A stretch of DNA of 43,253 nucleotides, from NCBI RefSeq assembly GCF_025210435.1, contig NZ_JAOART010000093.1, forward strand, positions 1 to 43,253, given 5' to 3'. The DNA comes from Anaeromicrobium sp. GTDB lineage: Bacteria > Bacillota > Clostridia > Peptostreptococcales > Thermotaleaceae. This document shows positions 42,853 through 43,253 of the stretch, one piece after another. The translations under genes were made by a program, and so were the position numbers. The notes beneath the pieces were generated by a model. It had not been told where the DNA came from. It did not search any database and saw nothing but the letters and a program-made list of their open reading frames with translations. Position 1 is the stretch's first letter; each line of letters starts with the position of its first letter.

Positions 42853-43253
42853 TTCCATCATCTCCATGTATAATTAAAATTAGTTTATTATTTTTCATTA
42901 TTATTACAGTATATCATATTTAATACATATGAATAAGTTTATAATATTAATTTTTTATTAATTTTATAGTTTAAAAAATATTCCTATAATTATTTTATCA
43001 CACTCTATTTTCTAAATATATTATATGTTTCCATGAACATACAATGATAATAGTTTATCTTTTTTTAAGGTTTTCTATTATAGATTTCGTAACACTAAGA
43101 TTTCTTTATACGGTAACTTGCCTATAAGGGAAAATATATTGAAAATCTTTGGAACCCTGGAACGTCACAACATCCTATGCTACTCCAACATGACTCATGA
43201 ACCTATCTACGAAGATTCACACTTTCGCTTGTGACAAGGACTTGGGTGGAAAA
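42853..43253. other. Non-coding right end of the window
   Basis: The AT-rich upstream region of the ClpE-like gene (42868-43078) contains a TATACT-like -10 about 65 bp before the start, but no good -35. From 43079 to the edge it is repeat element. Confidence 0.5.
43079..43253. mobile_element. Second dispersed repeat family, copy cut by the window edge
   Basis: It starts TTATAGATTTCGTAACACTA and follows the 34759 copy closely through GTAACTTGCCTATAAGGG and GGAACGTCACAACATC. A 34-bp core, ending in CACTTTCGCTTGTGAC (43203-43236 region), is identical in both. The right terminus lies beyond the window. Confidence 0.8.

Noticed and set aside
42868-43078. CtsR heat-shock operator upstream of the ClpE-like gene
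   Set aside because: No GGTCAAA-type direct repeat could be found on either strand.

Overview
The window is AT-rich (about 30% GC by eye) and reads as the chromosome of an anaerobic, low-GC Gram-positive bacterium of the Clostridia/Tissierellia type. The grounds are the AGGAGG-type ribosome sites, a Clostridia-style type I-B CRISPR-Cas locus, tig-clpP-clpX and lon-engB housekeeping operons, an S-box (SAM-I) riboswitch, a glutamate 2,3-aminomutase-like radical SAM enzyme and a BMP-type nucleoside ABC transporter. No species can be named from the sequence alone.

Layout. (1) 1-12.5 kb: the start of an IS3-like transposase at the left edge; a CRISPR array of 25 identical 30-bp repeats (153-1771); then a complete type I-B cas operon on the minus strand, in transcription order cas6-cas8b-cas7-cas5-cas3-cas4-cas1-cas2-leader-array. 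A WYL-domain regulator lies just upstream of cas6, separated from it by a 158-bp palindromic mobile repeat. A small membrane protein follows. (2) 12.7-18.1 kb: an EamA-family exporter, a DAO-type FAD oxidoreductase, and the lon-engB operon. (3) 18.1-24.4 kb: an accessory block between lon and clpX. It holds a Lys/Asp/Ala repeat protein, a carboxypeptidase-regulatory-like beta-sandwich protein, a SAM-riboswitch-controlled NhaC-family transporter (probably methionine uptake) and a BlaI/BlaR1-type repressor and sensor-protease pair with a clear operator. (4) 24.5-27.7 kb: tig-clpP-clpX. (5) 27.9-32.4 kb: an iron-sulfur aldo/keto reductase with an orphan sensor kinase, then glutamate 2,3-aminomutase. 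(6) 32.6-40.5 kb: a nucleoside block (uridine-phosphorylase-like enzyme, a lipoamide-dehydrogenase-like flavoprotein lacking one redox cysteine, a BMP lipoprotein, an ABC ATPase, two permeases) and a Crp/Fnr-type regulator. (7) 40.6-42.9 kb: a ClpE-like unfoldase with an N-terminal zinc finger.

How it fits together. The cas genes form nearly one translationally coupled unit that reads toward the array. The last 125 codons of cas8b carry a well-spaced internal ribosome site that probably makes a separate Cas11b small subunit. Lon, ClpP/ClpX, trigger factor and ClpE together cover protein folding and turnover. The nucleoside transporter and the phosphorylase would bring in nucleosides and split them. 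Two dispersed non-coding repeat families run through the window: a 158-bp palindromic MITE-like element with AGGCATAT termini (three copies plus isolated tips) and a roughly 220-bp element with GCCTAC-type inverted ends (two long copies, one short copy, fragments). They occupy most of the longer intergenic gaps and in places form the 3' ends of genes.
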